48,502 bases of DNA from Microseira wollei NIES-4236 (GCF_020521235.1 NZ_BLAY01000066.1:1-48502); one strand, 5' to 3'. Shown: positions 24,779 through 31,987, counted from the first letter of the stretch. Translations and numbers: made by a program. Notes: generated by a model not told the origin, from the sequence alone.

Positions 24779-26230
24779 TCATTTGCTCTCCTTCTGAGTA
24801 GATTCCTTTTGCTGTTGTTGGCTTTGATACTCTTGAACACCTTTCTCAATCAGCTTACCCGCCAACCAAGACACAGACCGTTCTTCTTTAAGGGCCCATT
24901 CTTCTAATGCTTTGGCTATTTCCGGAAGAACGTAACTGGTTACCCGTGCAAGACAAAACTTACTCAAATCGAGCATTGCGCTTAATTTGACGTTTGCTTC
25001 CTGCTTCAACCTTGGGAGTCGGCTCCAACAGTCCACAGGCGTAAATTCCGCGCTTGCCGCACGTACTCTATCTTTTGGGGCATTTTCTAGGTTTTGAGCC
25101 GCATTTAAATCGCGCTCGATAGAAACGCCACACTTGTTGCATCTATAAACGCGCTCTTTCAAGGGCATCGGCTGAACGTTGCCGCAGTAAGAGCATGTTT
25201 TGGACGAGGGAAACCATCTATCAACCAGTTCTACTTTAGTGCCAAAAAATGACGCCTTGTACACCAGCATTCTGCGGAAATCATAGAATCCCAAGCTTGA
25301 AATAGCTTCAGCCAGTTTCTGGTTAGCTATCATGCCTTGAATATTCAGATCCTCTATCCGAATGCTGTAATATTTAAGGCTTATATCAGTTGTGACCTTT
25401 TGCAAAAAGTCTCGTCTGATATTAGCAATCCGAGCGTGCTTCTTGGCTAGTCTTTGGTAGTATTTCAAGGCATTGTTTGATGATTTTATCCCTTGAGTGC
25501 GATTGCCTGCCTGCTTGTTCCGGTTGCGCCACATATCTTTACTTAGCTTGGTTTTCACTTTTTTCAGAGATGGCGGCGCAACGATCTTGGAACCATCTGA
25601 CAAGGTAGCAAAGCATTTAACCCCCAAGTCAATGCCAACTGATTGAACCGGATGTATAACTGGTGGAAGTTTGTCAACATCTAGTGCGAATGAAACAAAC
25701 CATCTGTCGGCTACCCTCGTTAGAGTAAATGTTTGGCTTGAACATAAAAATGGGATTGGTTGTTTTAGCCTGAATTGTCCTAGACTAGGGATATTTATCT
25801 TCTTGCCTGGGCAAAGTACCTGACGGTTCGTAAATGGAACCATCGGTTCACCCTTGGCGGGATACACTCCTGCCTTTTTTAAGACGGTAAAACTGTCACC
25901 TCGTTTTTTTGACTTGAATTTAGGAAAGCCAGAAGTACCTTTGCGCCATCGATCAACACCTTTGGCTAAGTTTCTTAATGCTGATGAATAGATAGCTGAT
26001 GAATATTGCTTCATCCAAGCGTATTGGGGCAAGGTTTTGACGTGGTTTGTAAAAACCTTTTCGATTTCAGTTAAGCGCTTTGAGTCACTAGCTTTAACGC
26101 CCTCGAATCCCCAGGAAGAGGTAAGCAATGATAGGCCAAAGTTGTAAACTAAGCGGCTAAAACCAGCGCAACCGGCTAGGAATGACCTCTCAAAGTTGTT
26201 AAGTTTTAACTCCAACTTCAGGCTGTACAT
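24779..26230 (-). CDS. tnpB: TnpB RNA-guided nuclease with a C-terminal RHH-like extension
   Basis: A 483-residue IS605 OrfB/TnpB protein. All catalytic parts are present: RuvC-I Asp at about 201 (SVGIDLGVKCFATL), RuvC-II Glu at about 293 (IRIEDLNIQGM), the zinc finger CSYC (346-349) and CNKC (364-367), and RuvC-III Asp at about 374 (IERDLNAAQNL). Homologs end near residue 400-415. Here the frame continues to 483 with RVTSYVLPEIAKALEEWALK and EERSVSWLAGKLIEKGVQEY, a convincing ribbon-helix-helix unit, then a Gln/Lys tail. No tnpA is beside it. The extension occupies the place where the guide RNA normally overlaps the gene. It may be a fusion with a former downstream RHH gene. Confidence 0.9.
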   Translation of the reverse strand: MYSLKLELKLNNFERSFLAGCAGFSRLVYNFGLSLLTSSWGFEGVKASDSKRLTEIEKVFTNHVKTLPQYAWMKQYSSAIYSSALRNLAKGVDRWRKGTSGFPKFKSKKRGDSFTVLKKAGVYPAKGEPMVPFTNRQVLCPGKKINIPSLGQFRLKQPIPFLCSSQTFTLTRVADRWFVSFALDVDKLPPVIHPVQSVGIDLGVKCFATLSDGSKIVAPPSLKKVKTKLSKDMWRNRNKQAGNRTQGIKSSNNALKYYQRLAKKHARIANIRRDFLQKVTTDISLKYYSIRIEDLNIQGMIANQKLAEAISSLGFYDFRRMLVYKASFFGTKVELVDRWFPSSKTCSYCGNVQPMPLKERVYRCNKCGVSIERDLNAAQNLENAPKDRVRAASAEFTPVDCWSRLPRLKQEANVKLSAMLDLSKFCLARVTSYVLPEIAKALEEWALKEERSVSWLAGKLIEKGVQEYQSQQQQKESTQKESK

Positions 26231-26400
26231 CGTTGTTGCTTTAATAGCGCGAGTGGGCGAGAGCGAAATGCTCAGGATTAAGCGAGATAAGTAGATAATT
26301 CGCTACTTGGTGCTACGTCTGAGGTTTTTTGGTGGCACGCTTGTATGTTTTTGGTAATTTTACACGATCAGCCACTGGCAGTGAAGGCAAAGTGAGATGG
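26231..26400. other. leader region of the intact tnpB
   Basis: 170 bases with no gene, between the RHH gene and tnpB. It holds a short hairpin-like GCGAGTGGGCGAGAGCG segment near 26250 and probably contains the element's left end; the boundary cannot be placed. Confidence 0.35.
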
Positions 26401-26577
26401 TCAACTCTTACTGGATTTATTTGATTCGTCTGTTTTTGCTTTACGCTGCGAGAGCCAGTCTTGGATCAGTTCGCATACAACCTGACTCATATTTACCCCT
26501 TCGAGTACGCAAGTGGACTTGAACTCTTTTTTCAAGTCTGTGGGAATAACGACGTGCATAGTAGTTTCTTTAGTCAT
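26401..26577 (-). CDS. RHH antitoxin/partition-like protein (ParG-like)
   Basis: A 58-residue protein from MTKETTMHVVIPTDLKKEF: strand TTMHVVIPTD, helix LKKEFKSTCVLEGV, then NMSQVVCELIQDWLSQRKAK. This is a textbook RHH. Close relatives are common on cyanobacterial chromosomes and plasmids and are called ParG-like or antitoxin. An upstream ATG at 26625 would add 16 residues without family similarity. It lies upstream of tnpB in the same direction, 170 bases away, and is a different RHH from the one fused to TnpB. Confidence 0.8.
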   Translation of the reverse strand: MTKETTMHVVIPTDLKKEFKSTCVLEGVNMSQVVCELIQDWLSQRKAKTDESNKSSKS

Positions 26578-26728
26578 GTCCAAATTTTTACATAAAGACA
26601 TGGCTGCACGTGTTTGCGTTTCCATATTTCCATGTTACCATAAGTTCATTGCAAAACCAAACCCCCACCGCGATGACGCCAATCAAGACAAGGTAGGGGC
26701 AAAGGATACCTATTCAGAGGTAAGTTTT

Positions 26729-26962
26729 ATGATAATAACACCAAAGTCAGTCCCGGAACTGCTGCGGGAAAGCATTCCCGATGTCCCTCCAGGCAAATAC
26801 CCGATCCGCTTGCTTGCTTGCGGCGTTCCCAAGGGCGTAGAAAGCGTCGTGCGTCAACTGTATGTAGTGCGCTTTGCAGAGGTTGAGGAATGGAGTCCGC
26901 CTTTACCTTCGCCTGTCAGGGGTGAGGTGATTCGGATTTTAACTCGTTATTGGGTTGAGTGA
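26729..26962 (+). CDS. conserved small cyanobacterial protein
   Basis: A 77-residue protein: MIITPKSVPELLRESIPDVP, PGKYPIRLLACGVPKGVESV, VRQLYVVRFAEVEEWSPPLP, then SPVRGEVIRILTRYWVE. I recall many close relatives in cyanobacteria, always of about this length and unnamed. GAGGT lies 8 bases upstream of ATG 26729, which settles the start. Function unknown. Confidence 0.75.
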   Translation: MIITPKSVPELLRESIPDVPPGKYPIRLLACGVPKGVESVVRQLYVVRFAEVEEWSPPLPSPVRGEVIRILTRYWVE

Positions 26963-27060
26963 TGATGGGGAGCGATCGCATTTTGGTGGGAGGGAGTGCG
27001 ATCGCTCACTAGCTTGAAATTTGTAAACTAGGAAAAGCAGGAAATCTGCGCTTCTTTGTC

Positions 27061-27273
27061 ATGCCCAAAAAAATCCGCGAGCTGAAACAAATGCTGCGCC
27101 GAGTAGGTTTTAGCGAACTTCCAGGTAAAGGGAGTCATAGTAACTGGGTACATCCACTTTATGCTGGCAAGCTAACGATTTCTGGAAAAGATGGAGCAGA
27201 CGCGAAACCATATCAAGAAAAGGAAGTTCAAAAAGCTATTGAAGAAGTAGAAAGGAACGAAGAAAATGAATAA
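27061..27273 (+). CDS. hicA: HicA toxin
   Basis: A 70-residue HicA mRNA interferase with a dsRBD-like fold. It begins MPKKIRELKQMLRRVGFSEL and has the catalytic histidine in PGKGSHSNWVHP, followed by the strand LTISGKDGADAKPY. HicA cleaves mRNA and tmRNA without ribosomes. The stop overlaps the hicB start by 8 bases, so the pair is co-translated. Both look intact. Confidence 0.88.
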   Translation: MPKKIRELKQMLRRVGFSELPGKGSHSNWVHPLYAGKLTISGKDGADAKPYQEKEVQKAIEEVERNEENE

Positions 27274-27487
27274 AATTAAGTATCCAATGATGATTCAATG
27301 GTCTGAAGAAGATGATTGCTTCTTGGTAGGGTTCCCTGATTTTCCGGGACAATGTTGGCGGACTCATGGAGATACCTACGAATTGGCAGTCAAAAATGGA
27401 ATTGAAGCATTAGAGTCGCTGATTATTGCCTACGAAGCTGCGGGAGATCCGCTTCCAGAACCAACAACAGTGTCTCACGTCGCGTGA
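27266..27487 (+). CDS. hicB: HicB antitoxin
   Basis: A 73-residue HicB with the RNase H-like partial fold: MNKIKYPMMIQWSEEDDCFL, VGFPDFPGQCWRTHGDTYEL, AVKNGIEALESLIIAYEAAG. The conserved D/P-D-F-P-G and the helix GIEALE are present. The C-terminal DNA-binding domain found in longer HicB proteins is missing, as is frequent in cyanobacteria. It should bind and block HicA. Confidence 0.9.
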   Translation: MNKIKYPMMIQWSEEDDCFLVGFPDFPGQCWRTHGDTYELAVKNGIEALESLIIAYEAAGDPLPEPTTVSHVA

Positions 27488-27591
27488 TTGGAGATGCGAT
27501 TCGCTGACGCGATAGCTTCGCTTCACGCGCCAGCAACTTGCTACTATTTAATGCGATATACCTCTCTTCCGCTACGGGATCGCATTCTGAC
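27488..27591. repeat. GATGCGATTCGCTGACGCG small repeat
   Basis: GATGCGATTCGCTGACGCGA, then TAGCTTCGCTTCACGCGCCA and GCAACTTGC: first of at least five copies in the island (27492, 32267, 32817, 33968, partly 31210), usually next to the TA spacer repeat. Confidence 0.7.
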
Positions 27592-27957
27592 TTAAGTAGA
27601 GATAGCAGCTATCTTTTTAACGATTTTATATTCTTTGTTAACGTTTGAGTACTGCTCTAAGTTTTCACCACCAAGCCAAGTTCTCACAAGGTCTACTAAC
27701 TCTTCTATCGATTCAACTGTAATTCTAGCAACAGCATTATCCCATTCACTCTCATCCTGCCAGTCTTCTAGATCGATTTTTATGCCATCATCTGTATCAA
27801 TCCAGACATGTCTTTGTGGATAAATGCTACTTTGGAATGACAAAGTGCATAAAGATACTTCGGCGCGATCGCTTTCGTTTGCTTCTGGTATTTTTTTGGC
27901 GATCGTTTGCCTAATTTTTTCTGTTAGTTCATCCTTTTGGTTGATGCTGTAAGTCAT
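27592..27957 (-). CDS. hypothetical acidic protein
   Basis: A 121-residue protein rich in Asp/Glu: MTYSINQKDELTEKIRQTIA, FQSSIYPQRHVWIDTDDGIK, IDLEDWQDESEWDNAVARIT, VESIEELVDLVRTWLGG. The layout of helix, strands and a final helix resembles small immunity or antidote proteins, but I do not recognise the family. It is last in a minus-strand run (28898 to 27592) behind a vapBC pair, 4 bases after the preceding gene. Confidence 0.6.
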   Translation of the reverse strand: MTYSINQKDELTEKIRQTIAKKIPEANESDRAEVSLCTLSFQSSIYPQRHVWIDTDDGIKIDLEDWQDESEWDNAVARITVESIEELVDLVRTWLGGENLEQYSNVNKEYKIVKKIAAIST

Positions 27958-27961
27958 AATT

Positions 27962-28234
27962 TCACCTTTTTTGGAACTTATCGCGATTATCTGTTAGTAG
28001 CTTGCGAATGTTTACGCTTCCTACTTTTCCCATTTTTACAGCTTCTTCGACCGACATCACTTTGGCTTCTTCAGGAAGCACTGCATTGATACTCCCCCTG
28101 GGAAATTTACCTATATACTCCTGAACGGTGAGATAGCGATTCTCGTAAAGTTGACGAGTTGTAGAAGAATTTGAACTTAATTTACGTTCTCTAGACCAAT
28201 CCTCAAAATCTTCGCCTGGTTTCTCATCTGTCAT
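27962..28234 (-). CDS. hypothetical protein in the vapBC operon
   Basis: A 90-residue protein starting MTDEKPGEDFEDWSRERKLS, with a middle TVQEYIGKFPRGSINAVLPE and end KVGSVNIRKLLTDNRDKFQK. No family recognised. Its ATG overlaps the vapC stop by four bases (28231-28234), so it is translated with vapC. It may be an accessory to that TA pair; that is inference from position. Confidence 0.6.
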   Translation of the reverse strand: MTDEKPGEDFEDWSRERKLSSNSSTTRQLYENRYLTVQEYIGKFPRGSINAVLPEEAKVMSVEEAVKMGKVGSVNIRKLLTDNRDKFQKR

Positions 28235-28671
28235 GATGCTAATACTTCACTGAGGATGACAACGGACAGATTGGGAACATTACGAAATCCAGTGTCATTG
28301 GTTATAAACAGCGTACAGCCTTGACTTAAAGCCGTAGCACCATGAATAGCATCGGGTGTTCTTAAGTTAGTCGTAGCCCTTAGCTGAGCAGCATTTTTCA
28401 GGATTGTTTGGCTGATAGGAACTAAGCTAACTTGTGATGAAAGCAGTTGTTCGTAAGTATCGACCAAAAGATTGTTTCCATTCCTCAATGGTACAACTAG
28501 GCATTCCATTAATGTTAGTTCGCTACTGACAATACTAATCTCATTAGCCTGAAGTTTCGCCCACAGAGGTTGAAGCAATTGCCAGTAATCGGGATTGAAC
28601 TCGACGCTATAGATAACAATTGCCGTGTCTACATAGATTACAGCAGAGGATGGAATGTTTAGCTGTCCCAT
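28231..28671 (-). CDS. vapC: VapC-type PIN-domain toxin
   Basis: A 146-residue PIN ribonuclease. Acidic residues expected for metal binding are seen in IYVDTAIVIYSVEF, in the middle ELTLMECLVVP (Glu), in RTPDAIHGATALSQG (Asp) and in LFITNDTGFRNVP (Asp). Fold and length are normal, so this toxin seems intact. It overlaps its antitoxin by 13 bases, and its stop overlaps the next gene. Confidence 0.9.
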   Translation of the reverse strand: MGQLNIPSSAVIYVDTAIVIYSVEFNPDYWQLLQPLWAKLQANEISIVSSELTLMECLVVPLRNGNNLLVDTYEQLLSSQVSLVPISQTILKNAAQLRATTNLRTPDAIHGATALSQGCTLFITNDTGFRNVPNLSVVILSEVLAS

Positions 28672-28898
28672 GAATCTCTTTCCCGTCGCAAGTCCCGCTC
28701 GATTTCTTCAACAGTTCTAAACGGGCCGTGCTTGTGAATTTCTTCCAATATTTCTAGAACATTTCTTTTTTTAGACTGTTTTTTTTCAGGTATAATCACA
28801 AAAACTTCCACCTCTTCGCCGACTGAACCAGGTGGTAGTTGAATTTCAACTTTGTCACCCGGCAGAACTTTGGTGGTAATTCGTAAAGCTGCTTGCAT
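28659..28898 (-). CDS. VapB-like antitoxin
   Basis: A 79-residue antitoxin: MQAALRITTKVLPGDKVEIQ, LPPGSVGEEVEVFVIIPEKK. The front is a small beta domain (AbrB-like), and the C-terminus IERDLRRERDSWDS should wrap the PIN toxin. The first 40 residues are nearly the same as those of the antitoxin at 34542-34802, so the two modules share an ancestor even though their toxins differ. Confidence 0.85.
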   Translation of the reverse strand: MQAALRITTKVLPGDKVEIQLPPGSVGEEVEVFVIIPEKKQSKKRNVLEILEEIHKHGPFRTVEEIERDLRRERDSWDS

Positions 28899-28944
28899 GA
28901 TTCCTCCTATTTTCCAGATTTTACTTTTAGTTTAGCCCAGAAGC

Positions 28945-29008
28945 GATATGCCGACCTCACACTGCGCGTGAAGCGGAAGCTTCGCGTTCCCGAAGGGTAG
29001 CTATCGCT
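28945..29008. repeat. GATATGCCGACC small repeat with GAAGCGGAAGCTTCGC hairpin
   Basis: GCGATATGCCGACCTCACAC leads into TGAAGCGGAAGCTTCGCG and CCGAAGGGTAGCTATCGC. It is a diverged, longer member of the small dispersed repeat seen in DUF389 and in the cyclase gene. Confidence 0.6.
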
Positions 29009-29025
29009 CCCAGAATCCCATCTAT

Positions 29026-29373
29026 TTAGGTTAGTTGAAATACTTGAATCATAATTGCATTCAACAGTTGCACCTGTTGAGTTCCTAACATACCCAAGCG
29101 TCTAACAATTAACTGGCGATTCAAGGTGGTAATTCGAGTCACACGCACTTTAGATGAGACTCGCAATCCCGTGCCTTGAAACTCGGTATCAGTATCATTG
29201 ATAGCAAATTCATCGCTTGTCAAATTGCTAACATTTTGAGATGAAATAAAACAGATAGTAACTTCATTAATCGTTGGTGATGACCAGAGGACAACAGCAG
29301 GACGTAGTTTTGTTTGACTCAGATCGGTGAATGGGAATTGCTCCAGAACAATATCACCTTTACTCAGAGTAAT
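29026..29373 (-). CDS. mazF: MazF/PemK-like toxin whose start codon reads ATT
   Basis: Reading on from the antitoxin stop, the frame gives ITLSKGDIVLEQFPFTDLSQ, TKLRPAVVLWSSP, EVTICFISSQNVSN, and FAINDTDTEFQGTGLRVSSK, then VRVTRITTLNRQLIVRRLG to 29026: a full 115-residue MazF-type endoribonuclease. Homologs begin with Met at the first position, but here it is ATT (29373-29371), one base overlapping the antitoxin TAA as in TAATG fusions. No ATG, GTG or TTG lies near; an ATG at 29223 would remove half the fold. The gene is either silenced by an ATG-to-ATT change, or started weakly at ATT or the CTG at 29367. Confidence 0.8.
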   Translation of the reverse strand: MTLSKGDIVLEQFPFTDLSQTKLRPAVVLWSSPTINEVTICFISSQNVSNLTSDEFAINDTDTEFQGTGLRVSSKVRVTRITTLNRQLIVRRLGMLGTQQVQLLNAIMIQVFQLT

Positions 29374-29606
29374 TAGACAGGTTCTCCATCTTCAAGCGTG
29401 TAAAGATCGGGTTCATCGTGGAGAAAGTCAAAAGCTCCACCACTCTCAGCCAGGTGCATGAGTTCGGGAGTGGAAGGATAGGGGAGATTGCCAAATAATT
29501 TGACTTGGAGTAAAGCTTGCTCTGCGGCGGAAAGCGAACGAATAATTTGCACTAGAGAATCAACCAGTTGGATATTTACGGCTTCAGTTGTTTTTAATTC
29601 ATTCAT
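29373..29606 (-). CDS. MazE-like antitoxin
   Basis: A 77-residue antitoxin: MNELKTTEAVNIQLVDSLVQ, IIRSLSAAEQALLQVKLFGN, then LPYPSTPELMHLAESGGAFD and an acidic end DEPDLYTLEDGEPV. This two-part layout (helical front, acidic disordered end) is common for cyanobacterial antitoxins of MazF-like toxins. It looks intact and ends at the toxin's first codon. Confidence 0.8.
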   Translation of the reverse strand: MNELKTTEAVNIQLVDSLVQIIRSLSAAEQALLQVKLFGNLPYPSTPELMHLAESGGAFDFLHDEPDLYTLEDGEPV

Positions 29607-29645
29607 TTTTTAACTCCTAATTAACCCATAAAGACGTGCCATTGA

Positions 29646-30122
29646 TTATGCTTCCTCATGCTTTTGAATTGCTGCTTCAATTTCCTCGGGGTAAGTTTCA
29701 GCATAAGTCCAGGCATTTGCTAAGTCAGCAGCAGATAAAGTTGGATAGTTATCTAAGATTTTGGCTTCATTCATACCTGAACGACGATAACTTACCAGTA
29801 ACCAAACGGGAATACGAGTTTCTCTAATACAGGCGTCTCCTCCCATGACACCGGGAGTTTTGTTAATTTCTTGCCAAGCGTTCGCAAGATTTTGGGATAA
29901 TATGATGTCCGTTGAATTGCCCATAATAAAAAAACCTCACAGAGTCGTTGCGTAGGGACACGGCATCATAGATATCTCGGACAAACAGATGGCGTTGATC
30001 GTGCCGTGTCCCGGCTTCTGATTATGGGTAATCGACCGGACATGATATAATAGCTGGATGATTTCAGCTTTCTCTGCTGGCGTCAAGGAAAGCAATCGGG
30101 CTTTTAATTCTGTGAGGGTCAT
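29646..30122 (-). pseudogene. DUF433 protein interrupted by a 145-bp miniature element
   Basis: The N-terminal part reads MTLTELKARLLSLTPAEKAE IIQLL up to 30052; the rest, SQNLANAWQEINKTPGVMGG, CIRETRIPVWLLVSYRRSGM, NEAKILDNYPTLSAADLANA, follows from 29896. Excising 29902-30046 and one ATAAT joins IIQLL to SQNLANAW in frame, matching the usual DUF433 length of about 108. As it stands each half stops early. No DUF5615 toxin is beside it, so its partner, if any, is lost or elsewhere. Confidence 0.88.
29902..30046. mobile_element. GGACATGATAT-type miniature element in DUF433
   Basis: 145 bp with ends ATGATGTCC / GGACATGAT, flanked by ATAAT on both sides (29897-29901, 30047-30051). It carries the mirrored GGGACACGGCAT / TGCCGTGTCCC arms of the copy at 17249-17393, in the opposite orientation. 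Confidence 0.9.
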
Positions 30123-30140
30123 TGGTGCTATTTGATTTGT

Positions 30141-30195
30141 GAATTAGAGAATATCTACGATTGATTACATTTTAGCCTTGTGGAGGATGCGATTC
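30141..30195. repeat. TA-island spacer repeat, copy 1
   Basis: GAATTAGAGAATATCTACGA, then TTGATTACATTTTAGCCTTG and TGGAGGATGCGAT. Further copies are at 30818, 31179 (partial), 32245 (partial), 32772, 33409 (partial), 33924 and 34824. Each lies just upstream of a minus-strand TA module or between modules. Confidence 0.85.
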
Positions 30196-30269
30196 TTGGA
30201 GCGATAGCTAAGCGCATCTTCTAGTCGCAAGCTTCCGCTTCACGCGCCAGCAACTTGCGACTAGAAGAT

Positions 30270-30323
30270 GCGATATGCCGACCGCACGTTGCGCGATATG
30301 CCGACCGCACGCTGCGCGATCGC
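30270..30323. repeat. double GATATGCCGACCGCACG small repeat
   Basis: Two units in series: GCGAT-ATGCCGACCGCACGTTGC GCGAT-ATGCCGACCGCACGCTGC GCGATCGC. One unit appears inserted in the GCGAT of another, which shows that the unit targets this site. Confidence 0.8.
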
Positions 30324-30364
30324 ACTCTCAATCCCATCACCCCATCTTTTCCTCTCTATATGTC

Positions 30365-30592
30365 TCACGAGATCGTTTCAAATAGAGAACGGGGTAGCCC
30401 AGACTGCCGGATAATTGACATTAAAGTTCCGCTGCGTATTTCTGCATAATTTGGAACTACAACAGTAACCGTTGTGTTTTCTGTTTGCTGTTGCATAATA
30501 ATGTGGCTACGGCTTTGCCTAACTTGAACAAAGTCGTGTTGCTCTAAAATAGAGCAAACTTCTCGTGCTGAGAGAACTCGTAGTTTACCCAA
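30365..30592 (-). CDS. hicA: HicA toxin, copy 1 of the triplicated module
   Basis: A 75-residue HicA: MGKLRVLSAREVCSILEQHD, FVQVRQSRSHIIMQQQTENT, VVVPNYAEIRSGTLMSIIRQ. The catalytic His is kept in SRSHIIMQQ, although the usual Gly before Ser is Arg. It overlaps hicB by 8 bases. Copies 2 and 3 differ by few residues. Confidence 0.88.
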   Translation of the reverse strand: MGKLRVLSAREVCSILEQHDFVQVRQSRSHIIMQQQTENTTVTVVVPNYAEIRSGTLMSIIRQSGLPRSLFETIS

Positions 30593-30812
30593 CAGACACC
30601 TCTAATCGAGTAATAAACACTTCATTCTTTAAACGTCTTTCAATTTCTGACGGATCGGCAACTTCAAAGAATAGCTCTAAAGCTTCAATTAAATTGGAGC
30701 GTGCTTGTTCAACGGTGTCTCCCTGACTGGCGATATCCAGTTCCGGGCAAAGTGCGACGTATCCATCATTTTCCCGTTCGATGATTGCCGTGAATTGTCG
30801 AATATTGCTCAT
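30585..30812 (-). CDS. hicB: HicB antitoxin, copy 1
   Basis: A 75-residue HicB: MSNIRQFTAIIERENDGYVA, LCPELDIASQGDTVEQARSN, LIEALELFFEVADPSEIERR. The conserved CPELD and GDTxEEA-like helix are present. Almost identical to copies 2 and 3 (differences such as SNL to ANL, LKN to LNN). It precedes hicA, the reverse of the usual hicA-hicB order and of the pair at 27061. Confidence 0.9.
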   Translation of the reverse strand: MSNIRQFTAIIERENDGYVALCPELDIASQGDTVEQARSNLIEALELFFEVADPSEIERRLKNEVFITRLEVSVG

Positions 30813-30817
30813 ATCAT

Positions 30818-30872
30818 GAATTAGAGAATATCTACGATTGATTACATTTTAGCCTTGTGGAGGATGCGATCG
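30818..30872. repeat. TA-island spacer repeat, copy 2
   Basis: GAATTAGAGAATATCTACGA and TTGATTACATTTTAGCCTTG, directly upstream of hicB copy 1; it must carry or overlap that promoter. Confidence 0.85.
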
Positions 30873-30919
30873 CGCCATTACTTGCGACTATTAGATGCGA
30901 TCGCGCTGTTTTCATCACC

Positions 30920-31153
30920 TCATGCTTTCAACGGATTTGGCAACTGTCCAACTTCCACGCTCACCGTATCAAAGCGATTATCGCCAGGACGATAGGAAAG
31001 TAGCTCTAAACCAATTGGTTCACCACTGGTAGCGTCTTTAATCAGAATAATTCCATCTGCCAATTCAGTGCAGATTTGCTCTTTTCTGGGAGCTTGCCAA
31101 AAGACTGTGAGCAGTTCCATTTCAGGTTCGTAAAAAACCTTTACTTGAGCCAT
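30920..31153 (-). CDS. DUF2283 family protein
   Basis: A 77-residue protein: MAQVKVFYEPEMELLTVFWQ, KEQICTELADGIILIKDATS, GEPIGLELLSYRPGD. The pattern D-x-G-I-I-x-I-x-D and G-E-P-I-G-L-E is that of DUF2283, small proteins often found next to TA genes. The role is unknown; an orphan antitoxin is possible. It has spacer repeats on both sides. Confidence 0.8.
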   Translation of the reverse strand: MAQVKVFYEPEMELLTVFWQAPRKEQICTELADGIILIKDATSGEPIGLELLSYRPGDNRFDTVSVEVGQLPNPLKA

Positions 31154-31314
31154 TAATTCATCCGATATATTGACTTCTATGATTGATTACATTTTAGCCT
31201 TGTGTAGGGGGATGCGATTCGCGCCCAAGGATAGCTTCGCTTCACGCGCCAGCAACTTGCACCTGAAAGCGATATGCCAAGGGCTAGCTGCGCGAACGCA
31301 CTCCTCCCCATCAC

Positions 31315-31392
31315 CTAATCTTCCACCGCCCCTAAAGCTTTGAGCGTCGCTTTCTCAGCATCCGTTAAACCCGTCACACCCGCGATATTCAT
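31315..31392 (-). pseudogene. 3'-tail remnant of a NACHT-WD40-type gene, copy 1
   Basis: A 25-codon frame reads MNIAGVTGLTDAEKATLKAL GAVED and stops, nearly the same as the last 25 residues of the large protein ending at 34953 (two residue changes). The DNA upstream of the ATG is unrelated. It is not a gene but a duplicated 3' end. Confidence 0.85.
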
Positions 31393-31415
31393 CCCCCTTT
31401 TGTTGTATCATTTTC

Positions 31416-31987
31416 TCACCAGTTTTCTAACACCAAACCTGGAATGCGCGATAATTCTCTCACATTATTAGTTACCAAGGTTAATCCAAGAGAGATCGCC
31501 TGTGCTGCAATCAGCATATCCATTGAGCCAATGACGATGCCCTGACGCTCCAGTTCGGCGCGAATTTGTCCGTAAGTTTGAGTTGCAGTTTGATCGAAAG
31601 GGACAATCGTTAAAGGAGACAAAAACGGGAGCATGTCAACTTTGTAGTAGCCGACACCCGCGCATGGTGTCGCTACACAAACAAAGCCTGCTTTGGCAGG
31701 CTTTAAAAGCTTTAGCCCGCTCTGGCGGGCTTCGTTTGTATAGCCGCACCATGCGCGGGTGTCGGCGTAAATTTACAAACCTGACATGCTCCCGACAGAA
31801 ACTGACTAAGAGCAGCTCGATTTTGTTCTTGTCGCTGACTTTTGTAAACGCCATATTCGAGTTCTGCTACAGTAATTGAGGAGATACCAACCTCTGATGG
31901 TTCAAGGGTACGAAATTTCTCCAATACCAGGGGCGGCTTTTGTTTGATGATGTAGATGCAGATGTTTGTATCCAGCAAGAATCTCAT
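31416..31987 (-). pseudogene. vapC: VapC PIN toxin interrupted by a miniature element
   Basis: The N-terminal part MRFLLDTNICIYIIKQKPPL, VGISSITVAELEYGVYKSQR, AALSQFLS and the C-terminal part PLTIVPFDQTATQTYGQIRA, IGSMDMLIAAQAISLGLTLV, TNNVRELSRIPGLVLENW are split by 31627-31793. Excising the element and one 9-bp flank gives SQFLSPLTIV in frame, a standard 133-residue VapC with DTN, E and the SMDMLIAAQA/TNN metal-site pattern. In its present form the toxin lacks half of the active site. Confidence 0.92.
31627..31793. mobile_element. GGGAGCATGTCA-type miniature element in vapC
   Basis: 167 bp with the same ends and nested palindromes as the element in pyruvate kinase, in the opposite orientation. 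Flanks GACAAAAAC (31618-31626) and GACAGAAAC (31794-31802) are a 9-bp duplication with one mismatch. The CCGACACCC arms here enclose GCGCATGG where the other copy has TAAAGGG. Confidence 0.92.

Noticed and set aside
29646-29924. 92-residue protein starting MGNSTDII as a native DUF433
   Set aside because: The first nine codons are encoded by the miniature element; the native N-terminus is on its other side.
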